From NCBI GenBank assembly GCA_016718315.1, contig JADKDV010000001.1, positions 1,116,001 through 1,180,000 on the forward strand: a stretch of 64,000 nt of DNA, in the 5' to 3' direction. The notes under the pieces are model-generated. The model was not told where the DNA came from and made no database searches. It worked only from the letters and a program-made list of their open reading frames with translations. Every line of letters begins with the position of its first letter. The first letter of the stretch is position 1. The DNA comes from Candidatus Obscuribacter sp. Its GTDB lineage: Bacteria; Cyanobacteriota; Vampirovibrionia; Obscuribacterales; Obscuribacteraceae. This document shows, one piece after another, positions 36,636 through 45,013 of the stretch. The position numbers were made by a program, and so were the translations under genes.

Positions 36636-37223
36636 TCAACCATGCTCAAAAAATACTGATGCACGCGCATCATCAGTCATCTCTGGATGAAAAGACGACG
36701 CCAATAGATGTCCCTGCCGTGCCATCACTATCTGCTCATCACCCAGGGAGGCCAGTACCTCTACCGACTTACCTACCTGCACTATCAGCGGTGCCCGGAT
36801 AAATACAGCATGAAAGTCGGGCTCACCCAGAGCAGGTATAGACAGCTGTGTTTCAAAACTACGTTTTTGCGGACCAAAAGCATTACGTCTCACTTTTATG
36901 TCCATGAGAGCGAGGCGTCCCTGACTGGAGCCTTCTATCTCTTTAGCTAAAAATATTGAGCCCATGCAAGTACCCCAGATGGGCATACCAGCCAGAGCAC
37001 GCTCTTTTATCGCACCAAATATAGGGGCATTGCCCTCATCGGTCAGTCTCGCAATAGCGGTGGACTCACCACCTGGTATGACCAGAGCATCCAGCCTCTC
37101 AGCGGCACTATCAGCCATCTGATGGGCATAGCGCACCTGCACAGTGGAGGCTCCAAGAGCCTCCAGTTTGTGCTGATGCTCGGCAAAATTACCCTGCAGG
37201 GCAAGTATCCCGATTTTGTACAT
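36636..37223 (-). CDS. pdxT: Pyridoxal 5'-phosphate synthase glutaminase subunit PdxT
   Basis: PdxT hydrolyses glutamine and channels ammonia to PdxS for direct synthesis of pyridoxal 5'-phosphate. The 195-residue protein has IGILALQGNFAEH, the oxyanion GGEST, the nucleophile C86 in GTCMG and the catalytic His/Glu in FHPEMT. Its ATG lies 2 nt after the restored end of pdxS, so the pair forms a tight operon. Confidence 0.95.
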   Translation of the reverse strand: MYKIGILALQGNFAEHQHKLEALGASTVQVRYAHQMADSAAERLDALVIPGGESTAIARLTDEGNAPIFGAIKERALAGMPIWGTCMGSIFLAKEIEGSSQGRLALMDIKVRRNAFGPQKRSFETQLSIPALGEPDFHAVFIRAPLIVQVGKSVEVLASLGDEQIVMARQGHLLASSFHPEMTDDARASVFFEHG

Positions 37224-37225
37224 GA

Positions 37226-38144
37226 TTACCAGCCGCGAGTAGCGAGAGCTTCTTTACCAGTAAGTTCTCTGGCATTGCGTCCGACCATAGCTTCGCCGAG
37301 GTTACGGCTAGCGAGCAAGGACTTCAGGATCGCTATAAAAGGTTGTCGCTTTGACAATAGCCAGAGCGCGCTTCATCGGGTCGCCGGACTTAAATATACC
37401 GGAGCCAACAAATACACCTTCTACACCGATTTGCATCATCAAAGCAGCATCGGCTGGAGTAGCAATACCACCGGCAGCAAAGTTAACTACAGGCAGTTTG
37501 CCTTCGCGTGCCACAAGCTCCACTAGTTCAAAAGGAGCGCCGATTGACTTAGCATAGGTCATCAACTCTTCGTGGGGCATAACAGTCAATCTGCGGATTT
37601 CGCCGAGGATTGTGCGGGCATGTCTGACTGCTTCTACCACATCACCAGTGCCAGCTTCGCCTTTGGTGCGGATCATAGCGGCACCTTCGCCGATACGTCT
37701 TAAGGCTTCACCAAGATTGCGAGCGCCGCAAACAAAGGGGATATCAAACTTGCGTTTGTCGATGTGGTATTCCTCATCGGCTGGTGTCAATACTTCGCTC
37801 TCGTCGACACAATCGACGCCGAGAGACTCCAGGATTTGAGCCTCGACAAAGTGACCGATACGGGCTTTAGCCATAACAGGGATAGATACTGCTTCAATGA
37901 TTTGAGTGATTAGCTCTGGGTCGCTCATGCGGGCGACACCACCATCGGCTCTGATATCTGCTGGCACGCGCTCAAGCGCCATAACCGCTACAGCACCGGC
38001 TTCTTCTGCGATTTTGGCTTGCTCAGCATTGACTACGTCCATGATGACGCCGCCCTTGAGCATGGCGGGCAGTGACTCTTTGACCAGCTTGGTGCCAGTG
38101 GCTCTAGTTGGTTTGGATTCACTATTTTTAGCAACAGCTGTCAT
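37226..38144 (-). CDS. pdxS: Pyridoxal 5'-phosphate synthase subunit PdxS, frameshifted near the 3' end
   Basis: PdxS builds PLP from ribose 5-phosphate, glyceraldehyde 3-phosphate and ammonia from PdxT. Visible are GGVIMDVVNAEQAKIAEEAG, the catalytic-lysine VMAKARIGHFVEAQILE, FVCGARNLGEALRRI and MIRTKGEAGTGDVVEAVRH. The frame from 38144 stops at 37308-37310 (TAG) after PEVLAR, giving 278 residues. The conserved tail SRNLGEAMVGRNARELTGKE then ALATRGW continues in another frame to a TAA at 37226-37228. A loss of two bases (or gain of one) near 37308-37314 explains this. The C-terminal tail closes the PdxS active site, so the frameshift would matter if real. Confidence 0.88.
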
Positions 38145-38168
38145 AACTTACTCCTTAGTAGTATTACA

Positions 38169-39551
38169 TCAAATCAAAACGTGTTCGGCATTGGCTCCAT
38201 ATGTTTGTTTAGGAGCTTTATCCTCAAGCTCAGCGAGATAGAGCTTGTAAGCGTTATAAAGTCTTTTGACACCTTCTTTGATGGTGTCTTGATCATTTTG
38301 GATAAAGGATAAACGGATAGTGGAGGCATCAGGCTCAGAGACGTAGCACAGATCTCCTGGCGAAAACGACACTCCAGCCCTTTGGGCAAAGGTCAATAAA
38401 TTGCGTGCTGACATATAGTCAGGCAGCTTGAGCCAGAGAAAAAGTCCACCTTTTGGTCTGGTAAAAGTAACACCAGTACCAGCAAAATATTGAGCCAGAG
38501 CGCTGAGCATGGCATCTCTGCGCAGAGTATAAGTAGCATTGATACGAGCGAGATGACGGTCGTAGGAGCCTCTGCGCAAAAACTCAGTAAGCATGGCTTG
38601 AGCCATAGAGTTGGTCGAGAGATCCGCTCCACGCTTGGCAAAATTGAGACGCTCAATCACCGGTGGTGGTGCCACAAGCCAACCCAGTCTGATACCGGGA
38701 GCCAGCGCTTTGCTAAATGTGCCTTGATAGATGACATGCTCACTGGCATCGGCTGAGATAGCGCGCAGTGGTGGCAGAGGCTCTCCATCATAAAAGAGAT
38801 CACCAGAGAAGTCGTCTTCAAATATTGGTGTGGCAAAACGTCTAGCAAGTGCCAAAACAGCCTTGCGCCGCTCAAAAGACATAGTGATACCAGTAGGATT
38901 TTGACCTGATGGCATCAAATAGATAAATTTGACACGGCCGCTCATCAAAGCTGACTCCAGCTCATCCAGTCTGATGCCTTCATCATCTAAAGAGCAACCG
39001 ACTATATCTGCTTGCCTGGCTTTAAAATTAGATATGGCCCAAAAGTACGTGGGGTTTTCGGTGACAACGAGATCATGAGTATTGAGAAATAGGTTACTCA
39101 TCAGGTCTATGCCTTGCTGAGAACCACTCAAGATCATTAGTTCGCTATCACGCACAATGACTTGACGCTTTTCTAGATGTTTGATTACAGCCGCGCGCAA
39201 GGCTGGTTCACCGGAGGCCGGTGAAAATTCAAAGAGACTGGACTCACCCGAGCTTTTGATTAGCTCTTGCATGATGTCTACAAATTCTTCTTGGGGATAG
39301 CTATGGCGAGCTGGTATGCCAGCGGCAAAATTGATAACATCCCCGCCTTGAGTCAAGCGTGGTTGTTTTTCCATTAGGCTATAAAGCTCAGAAGCATATG
39401 ATGAATAGCGGTTTTGCCAGTCGATAGCACCACTGCGCACAGGCATGGCAGCATAAGACACTGGATTTGGTGCGGTAACTTTTATAGCAGTGGACTCGAC
39501 AAAAGTGCCACGGCCAACATGGCTCTTAATAAGTCCGACTGGATAACTCAT
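38169..39551 (-). CDS. pdxR: PdxR/MocR-family regulator, aminotransferase-like part (frameshifted)
   Basis: This frame encodes the fold-type I aminotransferase domain of a GntR/MocR regulator. Visible are INFAAGIPARHSYPQEEF, ILSGSQQGIDLMSNLFL, YLMPSGQNPTGITMS, FEDDFSGDLFYDG and the PLP-lysine region YQGTFSKALAPGIRLGWL. Its first residues (YPVGLIKSHVGRGTFV) are the end of the winged-helix domain encoded in the overlapping upstream frame. The break lies near 39535-39537, where two missing bases would restore the frame. Members of this family sense PLP and control PLP synthesis, which fits the pdxS start only 24 nt downstream. Confidence 0.85.
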   Translation of the reverse strand: MSYPVGLIKSHVGRGTFVESTAIKVTAPNPVSYAAMPVRSGAIDWQNRYSSYASELYSLMEKQPRLTQGGDVINFAAGIPARHSYPQEEFVDIMQELIKSSGESSLFEFSPASGEPALRAAVIKHLEKRQVIVRDSELMILSGSQQGIDLMSNLFLNTHDLVVTENPTYFWAISNFKARQADIVGCSLDDEGIRLDELESALMSGRVKFIYLMPSGQNPTGITMSFERRKAVLALARRFATPIFEDDFSGDLFYDGEPLPPLRAISADASEHVIYQGTFSKALAPGIRLGWLVAPPPVIERLNFAKRGADLSTNSMAQAMLTEFLRRGSYDRHLARINATYTLRRDAMLSALAQYFAGTGVTFTRPKGGLFLWLKLPDYMSARNLLTFAQRAGVSFSPGDLCYVSEPDASTIRLSFIQNDQDTIKEGVKRLYNAYKLYLAELEDKAPKQTYGANAEHVLI

Positions 39552-39744
39552 CATAGGCTCGGGAAGCTGTGGACCTATCAATCTTGAGCTTGCTGGCTAA
39601 CTCCCTGTTAGTGGGCAGCTTATCTCCGGCTTTGAGCTTGCCACTCTCAATGGCACCGCTTATGGCATCGACAATGCGACGGTAAAGCGGTGTGCGCTCA
39701 TCGGCGAGGCTCAGATTTATGTCAAATAGGTCCAACCAATCCAA
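39526..39744 (-). CDS. pdxR: PdxR/MocR-family regulator, GntR winged-helix part (frameshifted)
   Basis: This 72-codon frame holds most of the GntR winged helix: TPLYRRIVDAISGAIESGKL, AGDKLPTNRELASKL and IDRSTASRAYDEL. It stops at 39526, while the expected continuation (GLIKSHVGRGTFV) is in the frame starting at 39551. The start is a TTG at 39742-39744 because an in-frame stop lies just upstream; it falls next to a near-copy of the promoter repeat. Read together with 38169-39551 it forms one protein of about 525 residues. Confidence 0.75.
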   Translation of the reverse strand: MDWLDLFDINLSLADERTPLYRRIVDAISGAIESGKLKAGDKLPTNRELASKLKIDRSTASRAYDELSSRTY

Positions 39745-39918
39745 TTTTTACCAGCCAATATGCGCGCAGCACATACCAATTGATCCAATAACCCTTAAAA
39801 CCCATGATAGATCGACCAGCCAATCCAGTCAATCACTCCGCAACTACCAGCCAATTGAATTATTTTAAGGGTTCAACCCAGCCAATTAGTTGTTTCAGAC
39901 TGGAGCAACCCAGCCAAT
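39732..39918 (-). repeat. CCAGCCAAT repeat array in the pdxR promoter (operator candidate)
   Basis: Five exact copies of CCAGCCAAT lie at 39751, 39816, 39847, 39878 and 39910 (first base), all in the same direction. The last four are 31, 31 and 32 bp apart, about three helical turns. A near-copy (8 of 9) is at 39732-39740, overlapping the start of pdxR, and a degenerate one at 39781-39789. MocR/PdxR regulators are known to bind direct repeats near their own promoters, so this is probably an autoregulatory operator for the pdxR-pdxS-pdxT operon. That role is inferred. Confidence 0.7.
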
Positions 39919-39919
39919 T

Positions 39920-40762
39920 TTAAAAGAAGCCCGAATTATCCATATCAGAGGGCTCATCACTGCCAGGCTCACGAACGTGCTCTGGGGCAGAAATTGTAGC
40001 TGTACTCTCGGTCGATTTATTGTTTTTGGCAGCGACAGGGTCGTGCGTGGGCAGCATGGCATCAATAGCCACTCCCGAAAAAGCCGACAAGACAGATAGA
40101 GCCAGATTGGACGTAAAAACTAAAACGATCGATACTGGCAGATAGCCAAGAAATGTAGAAACACTGGCAAGCAACATTATTGACCAGACCGGCAAATGAG
40201 CAATGGCAAGTGTACGCGGCAATACTCTAGTCTTAGTCAGACAAAGAGCAATACAGAGACCAGCCATACCATAAAGTAGATTGGCCATCATAAATGTCTC
40301 AGTCAATGACTGGTTGATTAGTAGCCAGCCGAGCTGCACTGAGTCCTGGCGGATATAGCCTTGCAGCGCGATATCACCAAAGAGCACCATCATCCGACCA
40401 ATCGCTTCGACATCCTGGCCACATGCCACAATCGAAAGACAAACAGCAATACCAACTAGATAGCGGTATTTTTCTTCCAATACCTCGCGCATAGCCAGGA
40501 TAAAAACAAGAGTAGAGATACTGGATAGAAGCACAAGCAAACAGCTAGTGCGCCATAAAAACATGTGCTCAGGCACAAACTGCATTAGCTTGGCTGGCGA
40601 AAACTGAGCGAAATTGCCCTCTCTAAAAGCATAGACACATATTAGTGTGGCTGCTGTATGGGCGATAGCCGAAAAGAGACAGGTAGCTTGGACAAACCGA
40701 TGGCGTCGCATCGGCGACGGGGCCGATGAAAGTGCGCTGGTATCGGTTTTAAATTCGGGCAT
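39920..40762 (-). CDS. Multi-pass membrane protein of unknown function
   Basis: The 280-residue protein has a short charged N-terminus, about seven membrane helices (ATCLFSAIAHTAATLICVYA, LLVLLSSISTLVFILAM, LVGIAVCLSIVACG, LLYGMAGLCIALCL, LPVWSIMLLASVSTFLGYL, VSIVLVFTSNLALSVLSAF) and a hydrophilic, acidic C-terminal tail. It resembles no family I can name; the arrangement is like DUF4386-type membrane proteins. It begins one base after the serS stop, so it is co-transcribed with serS. Confidence 0.7.
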   Translation of the reverse strand: MPEFKTDTSALSSAPSPMRRHRFVQATCLFSAIAHTAATLICVYAFREGNFAQFSPAKLMQFVPEHMFLWRTSCLLVLLSSISTLVFILAMREVLEEKYRYLVGIAVCLSIVACGQDVEAIGRMMVLFGDIALQGYIRQDSVQLGWLLINQSLTETFMMANLLYGMAGLCIALCLTKTRVLPRTLAIAHLPVWSIMLLASVSTFLGYLPVSIVLVFTSNLALSVLSAFSGVAIDAMLPTHDPVAAKNNKSTESTATISAPEHVREPGSDEPSDMDNSGFF

Positions 40763-40763
40763 A

Positions 40764-41636
40764 TTAGCTCACTGGTGCGAGCTTGGCTTCGATTCTCTTT
40801 ACGCCACCGAGATAGGGCTGCAGTACATCCGGGATTGTGACAGAGCCGTCTTCGTTTTGATAATTCTCCAGTATTGCAGCAAGAGTCCTGCCAATAGCCA
40901 GTCCCGAGCCATTGATTGTATGCAAGTAACGAGCCTTGCCACCATCTTTGGGGCGGTACTTAAGACCAGCACGGCGCGCCTGAAAGTCGCCAAAATTAGA
41001 GCAAGAGCTGATTTCGCGATACTTGTCTTGAGCGGGAAACCATACTTCGAGGTCATAACATTTACGAGCACAAAAGCCCATGTCTCCGGCACAAAGTAGC
41101 ATGCGGCGATAAGGTAGCTTCAGTGCTTCCAAAATCATCTCGGCATCGCGAGTCAGCTTTTCATGCTCTTCTTCGGAGGTCTCGGGCAAAGTAAATTTGA
41201 CTAGTTCGACTTTATTGAATTGGTGCTGTCTGATATAGCCTCTGGTGTCTTTACCGGCAGAGCCTGCTTCTCTTCTAAAGTTTGGCGTATAAGCACAGTG
41301 CAACAGTGGCAGGATATCTTCTTCCAGTACTTCGCCTCTATAGAGGTTGGTGACTGGCACTTCGGCTGTAGGGATGAGATAAAGATCGTCATCAGCTAAC
41401 TTGTAATAGTCGCCTTCAAATTTAGGCAACTGACCAGTGCCTTCCAGACAATCACGGTTTACCAATACTGGCGGAAATACTTCGGTATAGCCTCTTTTGC
41501 CGTGGCTATCGAGCATCAAATTCATCAAGGCACGCTCGATTTTGGCGCCCCAATCCATCAGCACAGTAAAGCGTGACTGAGCGATTTTGACACCGCGTTC
41601 AAAGTCAAACACACCCAAATCAGCGCCAATTTCATA
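40764..41636 (-). CDS. serS: Seryl-tRNA synthetase, catalytic part (frameshifted)
   Basis: This frame encodes the class II catalytic core of SerRS: IGADLGVFDFERGVKIAQSR, YTEVFPPVLVNRDCLEGTGQ, LYLIPTAEVPVTNLYRGE, motif 2 FRREAGSAGKDTRGYIRQHQ, and motif 3 GSGLAIGRTLAAILENYQ. It follows directly from the N-terminal arm encoded in the frame at 41632-42051. Removing one T from the TT at 41636-41637 (complement) restores NPRHHYEIGADLGVFDF, as expected for the family. The same frame is formally open to 41762, but that extra part is out of register with SerRS. The enzyme charges tRNA-Ser, such as the one at 17228. Confidence 0.92.
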   Translation of the reverse strand, partial: YEIGADLGVFDFERGVKIAQSRFTVLMDWGAKIERALMNLMLDSHGKRGYTEVFPPVLVNRDCLEGTGQLPKFEGDYYKLADDDLYLIPTAEVPVTNLYRGEVLEEDILPLLHCAYTPNFRREAGSAGKDTRGYIRQHQFNKVELVKFTLPETSEEEHEKLTRDAEMILEALKLPYRRMLLCAGDMGFCARKCYDLEVWFPAQDKYREISSCSNFGDFQARRAGLKYRPKDGGKARYLHTINGSGLAIGRTLAAILENYQNEDGSVTIPDVLQPYLGGVKRIEAKLAPVS

Positions 41637-42051
41637 AGTGATGACGTGGATTTTTGATACTGGGGATGGTGCCCCACTTCGATACTTCTTTGTTGCCGTT
41701 TTCGTCTTCACCGTCTGGCACTTCATCAGCTGGCAAATTAGCCACTGACAAAAGCAGCACATTGAGTTCTTCTTCTAATTTGACCCGCTCTTCATTGACT
41801 TCATCCTGACGCTTTTTAGTCTCTGAGCTTTCTTTGCGCAGGCTGTCCAGTTCTTCCTTGGGCAGCTTACCAGTCTTAAACATCTCCGAAATTTCGTTGC
41901 GGCGGCGATTGAGACTCTCCCATTCGCCCTGAGCTTTGCGGTGACGGGCATCGACTTCTATTATCGGTTTGATAGTAAAGCCAGCATGGCGCCTGGCCAG
42001 AGTAGCTTCGATTTTGTCGGGATATTCGCGGATAAATTTTAGGTCAAGCAT
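41632..42051 (-). CDS. serS: Seryl-tRNA synthetase, N-terminal tRNA-binding arm (frameshifted)
   Basis: The 139-residue frame is the N-terminal coiled-coil arm of SerRS: MLDLKFIREYPDKIEATLAR, LNRRRNEISEMFKTGKL, long Glu/Lys-rich helices and then LLLSVANLPADEVPDGEDEN and EVSKWGT. It ends prematurely at 41632, four residues after NPRHH, where the family continues into the catalytic core in the next frame. Because SerRS is essential and usually single copy, an indel error is more likely than a true pseudogene. Confidence 0.9.
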   Translation of the reverse strand: MLDLKFIREYPDKIEATLARRHAGFTIKPIIEVDARHRKAQGEWESLNRRRNEISEMFKTGKLPKEELDSLRKESSETKKRQDEVNEERVKLEEELNVLLLSVANLPADEVPDGEDENGNKEVSKWGTIPSIKNPRHHL

Positions 42052-42122
42052 TTTGAACTTCTTGGGAAGAAACGACGTTTATAAAAGTGAGTCGATTATA
42101 TAAGGCATAAGGTGAGGACTGC

Positions 42123-42584
42123 ATGAGTCAGGGGGCGATTGATAAGAAGCGTAGACAAACGCTGGGCAAGGTAGGTGAGGATGTCGCAGCACAGTGGCTC
42201 ACAGACTCACATATCGAGATTTTGGAGCGCAACTTCCGTAATGGCAAAGACGGCGAGATTGATATTATCGCCAGAGAGGGCGACGCTCTCGTCTTTATCG
42301 AGGTCAAAACCAGGCGTATCGACCGTCCCACCAGTGCCTGCGAGCACACCGGACAACTGGCTGTCGACAGGCGTAAGAGGCAAAAAATAGTCTCTGCTGC
42401 TTTTGCTTATCTGAGACAAAATCCGGAGACTGGCTATTTTTGTGCCAAGCTGGAGATGAGATTTGACCTCATCCTGGTGGATTTACTGATGAGCCTGCCG
42501 GATCTTTACAGCTATCTCGGAGAGCAAGACCTGGTGAGCCTTTCGCAAAAATCAAAACTTACTCATCTTAAGAGTGTCTTTTGA
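42123..42584 (+). CDS. yraN: YraN/UPF0102-family nuclease-like protein
   Basis: The 153-residue protein has the UPF0102 pattern: KVGEDVAAQWLTDSHIEILE, NFRNGKDGEIDIIAREGDA, LVFIEVKTR and QLAVDRRKRQKIVSAAFAYL, then MRFDLILV. The E...D...ExK arrangement is that of PD-(D/E)xK nucleases. The cellular role of YraN is not settled. The ATG has GTGAGGA upstream. It is divergent from serS. The C-terminus is about 25 residues longer than usual. Confidence 0.88.
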   Translation: MSQGAIDKKRRQTLGKVGEDVAAQWLTDSHIEILERNFRNGKDGEIDIIAREGDALVFIEVKTRRIDRPTSACEHTGQLAVDRRKRQKIVSAAFAYLRQNPETGYFCAKLEMRFDLILVDLLMSLPDLYSYLGEQDLVSLSQKSKLTHLKSVF

Positions 42585-42642
42585 CAGCGCCAGCATTGAA
42601 ATTTCTTAAGGCACATTTCGCCTAAATTGAGCTGGTTGTAAG

Positions 42643-42670
42643 TTGACCGACTATCTACATGCCCTACACT
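42643..42670 (+). promoter_or_regulatory. Promoter for the 42697-lysA unit
   Basis: TTGACC at 42643-42648 is followed after 16 bp by TACACT at 42665-42670. The site lies 26 bp before a start codon that has GAGGAG upstream. Match to consensus is 5 of 6 and 4 of 6. Confidence 0.5.
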
Positions 42671-42696
42671 TAGGCTGTTGATGAGGAGAAAAACAC

Positions 42697-43659
42697 ATGT
42701 TTGTCTGGTCCGACCGTAAAAATCAACTCGATGACAAAGAGCGTCTAGCTCAAATAACCAGCGGCGAGGATGGTCTCAACCAGCGCGCCATGGGGCTCTT
42801 CCCTCATCCCAAAGAAGAAGAACCAAGACGGGTAGATTTTGCCAGCCAGGTCAAATGCCGCCAGCTCTTTGTCTCCATGGAGGGCAACGAAGAGACTTGT
42901 GTGATGAGACTGATTTCACAGCGCAACAAGTCACGGGCCGCCGTCCTTATCTTTAGAGGCCGCGTCCTCGGCTGTATTTACGGACGCAAAGAGCACGACG
43001 GCAATCTGCTCAACTTAATCGGTCTTGAGGCCTTTCAAAGAGTGGGACTCGAGGTCCTATCTTCCGACACAATTATCGACACCTACAAAATTGACGACAA
43101 GACAGCCATTGCGGCCTCTTCTATTTTTCACGGTGAGCTTTATCAACCACAAAGCACCATGACAGTACCCGAGGTCTTCGAATTTTCGCTCAATCACCTG
43201 CTCGAAAGCCTCATGCCAGGCACTATCATCCTCAATCAGGGACCAAACAACGCCGCCATTATCTACACATTCAAAGGCAAAGTACACGGTATTTTTTCCT
43301 TCGAAAAAGGCTGGTTAGAGCCCACCAGAGAAGTAGCCACCGCACTCTTTGCCAATTTGACTCAACCCGATGTACAAGCTTCAAAACTGATGGCTTGCAA
43401 TATCTGGGAATTAAAACAATTCACCTTTTCACTAACTGGACTGGAGGACCCCATCTCCGGCAATCCGCGCAGCTCATACTCGTCTATCTCGCTGGATTAC
43501 AACGAAATCGACAATATCGGCAAGGACAAAAACGATCCCTCCCACAAACGTGAACAACACGAAGCCCCTCCAATCAACAAATTTGTAGCCGGAGCCAGTA
43601 CAAACCGTATACAGCAGAGCTACTGGAAAAATAAAGGCGAGAAACTCAGCATAGACTAA
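42697..43659 (+). CDS. Orphan cytosolic protein with two related halves
   Basis: The 320-residue protein has no signal peptide or membrane helix. Two segments look alike: SRAAVLIFRGRVLGCIYGRKE (about residues 82-102) and NAAIIYTFKGKVHGIFSFEKG (about 185-205), each a beta hairpin with a G(K/R)V(L/H)G turn. This is reminiscent of DUF4388/PATAN domains of two-component proteins, but the resemblance is weak. The last 70 residues are polar and probably disordered. The stop overlaps the lysA start by one base (TAATG), so it is coupled to lysA. Function unknown. Confidence 0.7.
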   Translation: MFVWSDRKNQLDDKERLAQITSGEDGLNQRAMGLFPHPKEEEPRRVDFASQVKCRQLFVSMEGNEETCVMRLISQRNKSRAAVLIFRGRVLGCIYGRKEHDGNLLNLIGLEAFQRVGLEVLSSDTIIDTYKIDDKTAIAASSIFHGELYQPQSTMTVPEVFEFSLNHLLESLMPGTIILNQGPNNAAIIYTFKGKVHGIFSFEKGWLEPTREVATALFANLTQPDVQASKLMACNIWELKQFTFSLTGLEDPISGNPRSSYSSISLDYNEIDNIGKDKNDPSHKREQHEAPPINKFVAGASTNRIQQSYWKNKGEKLSID

Positions 43660-44987
43660 TGACAGCAAACTCCGTTAAAAGTCCCAACCAGAGCGTGATG
43701 CCGCTCTCAGCCAGGATAAATCAACAAAACCAATTAGAAATTGGCGGCATCAGCGCCACAGATCTAGTAAAAAAATTCGACACTCCACTCTGGATCATCT
43801 GTCAGGAAACAATTGAGCAGGCAGCCGCTGAACTAAAAGAAGGACTGGCCAACTATCCTGCCGGCACAAGTGCTTGCTATGCGGCTAAGGCATTTTTATG
43901 CAAAGCAATGGTCAAACTAATCGACAAACAAGGCTTTTGCCTTGATGTTGTCTCCGAAGGAGAGCTACAAACAGCTCTGGCTGCGGGTTTTAACCCAGAC
44001 AATATTTATTTGCACGGCAATAACAAGTCAGATCGCGAGATAGCCTTAGCTATTGAGCACAAAATCAAACTAGTAGTAGACAACTTAGAAGACTTGCAAA
44101 AACTGGCAAGTCACAGTCCAGCCCCTTGCCAGGTGCTGCTACGCATCATCCCTGGTATCGAGCTAGACACTCATGACCACATCAAAACAGGACATGACAA
44201 AAGCAAATTTGGCATCCCGCTTTGTGATCTTGACAGCACCATCGACTACATCAAAAGCCAGCCAAGTATTGAGCTACTTGGTCTGCATGCCCATATCGGC
44301 AGCCAGGCCATGGACCTGGCGCCCTTTATCGATGTAATTGACGTCTTTGCCAGCCTATATAGCGGCATCAAACAAAAGCACGGACTCAGTTTGAGCCATC
44401 TGGATGTGGGTGGCGGACTGGGTATAGCTTATGTCGAGTCCGACAGGCCAATCGCCCTGGTGGACTGGGCTAGAGCTATTGCAGTCAAAGTACAAGAAGC
44501 TTTTGAGCAAAAGGCTCTCGCACTGCCCCATTTATCAATTGAGCCCGGACGATGCCTGGTGGGCACAGCCGGGGTCACTCTCTACCAGGCTGGTCGGGCT
44601 AAACACCTGCCAGATGGCACAAATTATCTGAGCCTGGACGGGGGAATGGCAGATAATCCAAGACCGATAACCTATCAGGCAATCTATACCGCCAGGGTGG
44701 CAAACCGCATGGAGCCTCGTTTAGACCAAGTAAAACAGTGGTCACTAGTGGGCAGGTACTGCGAGTCAGGGGATATAATCGTAGAGGAGGCCAACCTGGA
44801 TGTTGACCCGGGCGATATCATTGCGATTTTTGCTACCGGGGCATACAACTATAGTATGGCGTCCAATTACAACCGTACTGCCAGGCCGGCCTGCGTGCTT
44901 GTCTATAAAGGTCAGGCGGAGGTAATTGTCGAGCGTGAAAGCGTGTCCGATTTGTTGAGGCAGGACCGGATTGCCAGCTGGTTATAG
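43659..44987 (+). CDS. lysA: Diaminopimelate decarboxylase
   Basis: LysA is the PLP enzyme that converts meso-diaminopimelate to lysine, the last step of the pathway. The 442-residue protein has the PLP lysine in CYAAKAFLCKAM, LHGNNKSDREI, GHDKSKFGI, the glycine-rich HLDVGGGLGIAY, EPGRCLVGTAG, LDGGMADNPRPITYQA and the substrate-binding GRYCESGDII. Length is normal. It is translationally coupled to the orphan gene upstream and is followed after 26 nt by cdaA. Confidence 0.95.
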   Translation: MTANSVKSPNQSVMPLSARINQQNQLEIGGISATDLVKKFDTPLWIICQETIEQAAAELKEGLANYPAGTSACYAAKAFLCKAMVKLIDKQGFCLDVVSEGELQTALAAGFNPDNIYLHGNNKSDREIALAIEHKIKLVVDNLEDLQKLASHSPAPCQVLLRIIPGIELDTHDHIKTGHDKSKFGIPLCDLDSTIDYIKSQPSIELLGLHAHIGSQAMDLAPFIDVIDVFASLYSGIKQKHGLSLSHLDVGGGLGIAYVESDRPIALVDWARAIAVKVQEAFEQKALALPHLSIEPGRCLVGTAGVTLYQAGRAKHLPDGTNYLSLDGGMADNPRPITYQAIYTARVANRMEPRLDQVKQWSLVGRYCESGDIIVEEANLDVDPGDIIAIFATGAYNYSMASNYNRTARPACVLVYKGQAEVIVERESVSDLLRQDRIASWL

Positions 44988-45013
44988 CAGGCAATGAGAG
45001 GAGCCAGAGTTAG

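Noticed and set aside
39732..39918. CRISPR array
   Set aside because: The repeat unit is 9 bp and the intervening 22-bp sequences are too short; no cas genes are present. An operator array fits better.
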